This document shows positions 15,906 through 16,411 of a stretch of 16,411 bases of DNA, one piece after another. Each line of letters begins with the position of its first letter. Position 1 is the stretch's first letter. Source of the stretch: an uncultured Clostridia bacterium (GTDB lineage: Bacteria > Bacillota > Clostridia > TANB77 > CAG-508); the NCBI GenBank assembly GCA_944393275.1, contig CALXZQ010000015.1, positions 1-16,411 on the forward strand. The letters run 5' to 3'. The translations under genes were made by a program, and so were the position numbers. The notes below the pieces were generated by a model that saw nothing but the letters and a program-made list of their open reading frames with translations, was not told the origin of the DNA and did not search any database.

Positions 15906-16043
15906 TTTAATTAGATATTTTAAAATGTGAAATTTTTAAATTATATTTAATAGAAATTTAAAAATCTTAGATTATATATCATTCAAATAATTGTATAATA
16001 TAAAAAATTAAGTTTTATTTAAATATATAAAAAGTAAAAAAAT

Positions 16044-16071
16044 TGTAACATTTTCTTTTTTCAATCGTCTA
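16044..16071 (+). promoter_or_regulatory. ECF sigma-type promoter of the zf-HC2 gene
   Basis: TGTAAC (16044-16049), 16 T-rich bases (16050-16065) and CGTCTA (16066-16071) closely follow the known ECF consensus (AAC in -35, CGTC in -10). No good sigma-A box overlaps it. It lies 10 bases before the AGGAGG region of the next gene. Confidence 0.6.
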
Positions 16072-16093
16072 ATAAATAAAGGAGGGTATTATT

Positions 16094-16411
16094 ATGAAAA
16101 ATAAAGAATGTAATATAATTAGAGATTTATTACCAAGTTATATAGAAAATTTAACCTCAGATGATACAAATACATATATAGAAAATCATATAAAAGAATG
16201 TAGTGATTGTAGTACTGCTATAAAAAATATGAAAACTGATATAAATATAAAAAAAGATGATAAAAAATCAAAAGATTTTGTGGACTTTGCTAAAAAATAT
16301 AATAAAAAATTTAAACACATGAAGTTTTTTATCATATTTATTCTACTCCTTGTTATAATCACATTTACTGTTTCTACAACAAGAAAATACTTAATTTTAT
16401 CAAATTGTTAT
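16094..16411 (+). CDS. zf-HC2 anti-sigma-type membrane protein (partial at right edge)
   Basis: The first 106 residues are in the window and the frame runs off the end. The N-terminus IIRDLLPSYIENLTSDDT followed by HIKECSDC, with an earlier Cys at residue 6, is the anti-sigma zinc-finger signature (Cys, then His-x3-Cys-x2-Cys) that holds ECF sigma factors inactive. A linker and a membrane helix (FFIIFILLLVIITFTV, about residues 77-92) follow. AGGAGGG (16080-16086) fixes the start. No sigma gene adjoins it, so in this window its obvious partner would be the ECF factor at 13557-14100. The upstream ECF-type promoter supports that link, which is inference. Confidence 0.82.
   Translation, partial: MKNKECNIIRDLLPSYIENLTSDDTNTYIENHIKECSDCSTAIKNMKTDINIKKDDKKSKDFVDFAKKYNKKFKHMKFFIIFILLLVIITFTVSTTRKYLILSNCY

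Noticed and set aside
1..16411. CRISPR array, tRNA or rRNA genes, intact insertion sequence
   Set aside because: No regularly spaced direct repeats, no cloverleaf or rRNA-like blocks and no transposase frame or clear terminal inverted repeats were seen.

Overview
The window looks like a low-GC, endospore-forming-lineage Clostridia (Bacillota), probably a gut-type clostridium. The core genes are strongly AT-rich, Shine-Dalgarno sites are strong AGGAGG types, and the gene order yqfC-yqfD-(x)-ybeY-dgkA-(x)-era-yqzL-recO is the one typical of that class. Species cannot be told from the sequence.

Layout. Positions 1-263 hold the tail of an unknown gene and a bidirectional terminator. It is shared with a minus-strand gene (294-2471) for a large DUF2207 membrane protein that has its own promoter. 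Positions 2576-3118 hold the C-terminal half of a broken PdaA-type polysaccharide deacetylase. A housekeeping/sporulation operon follows: yqfC, yqfD (with an apparent single-base insertion near its start), an unrecognised 412-residue protein where phoH usually sits, ybeY, dgkA and a YerB-like DUF3048 protein, ended by a terminator at 7856-7889. A second unit carries era, the small gene yqzL and recO. A separately promoted hpf follows, with a terminator at 10382-10414.

From about 10415 onward the character changes. Positions 10497-11269 are a heavily decayed gene for an S1-domain protein, recognisable only by reading through stops and frameshifts, preceded by a compact structured hairpin. Positions 11615-12556 are a visibly GC-richer cassette on the minus strand: a secreted protein with SH3-like repeats plus its own GC-rich hairpin. 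Then comes a regulatory cluster on the plus strand: a divergent Spo0A-like response regulator, an ECF sigma factor split by a frameshift, its translationally coupled membrane anti-sigma-like partner, a second GC-rich secreted-protein gene dead from three in-frame stops (15407-15802), and the start of a zinc-finger (zf-HC2) anti-sigma-type membrane protein running off the right edge.

The most interesting pattern is in the right third. Three of the regulatory genes are preceded by look-alike sites: an A-tract, a -35-like hexamer ending in AC, exactly 16 T-rich bases, then a -10-like element (CGTCTA in the clearest case). This suggests an ECF sigma regulon that covers the Spo0A-like gene, the sigma gene itself and a second anti-sigma-like gene. 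Two one-base frameshifts (yqfD, ECF sigma), the truncated pdaA and the decayed S1 gene show either ongoing loss of function or, for the two single-base events, possible assembly error.
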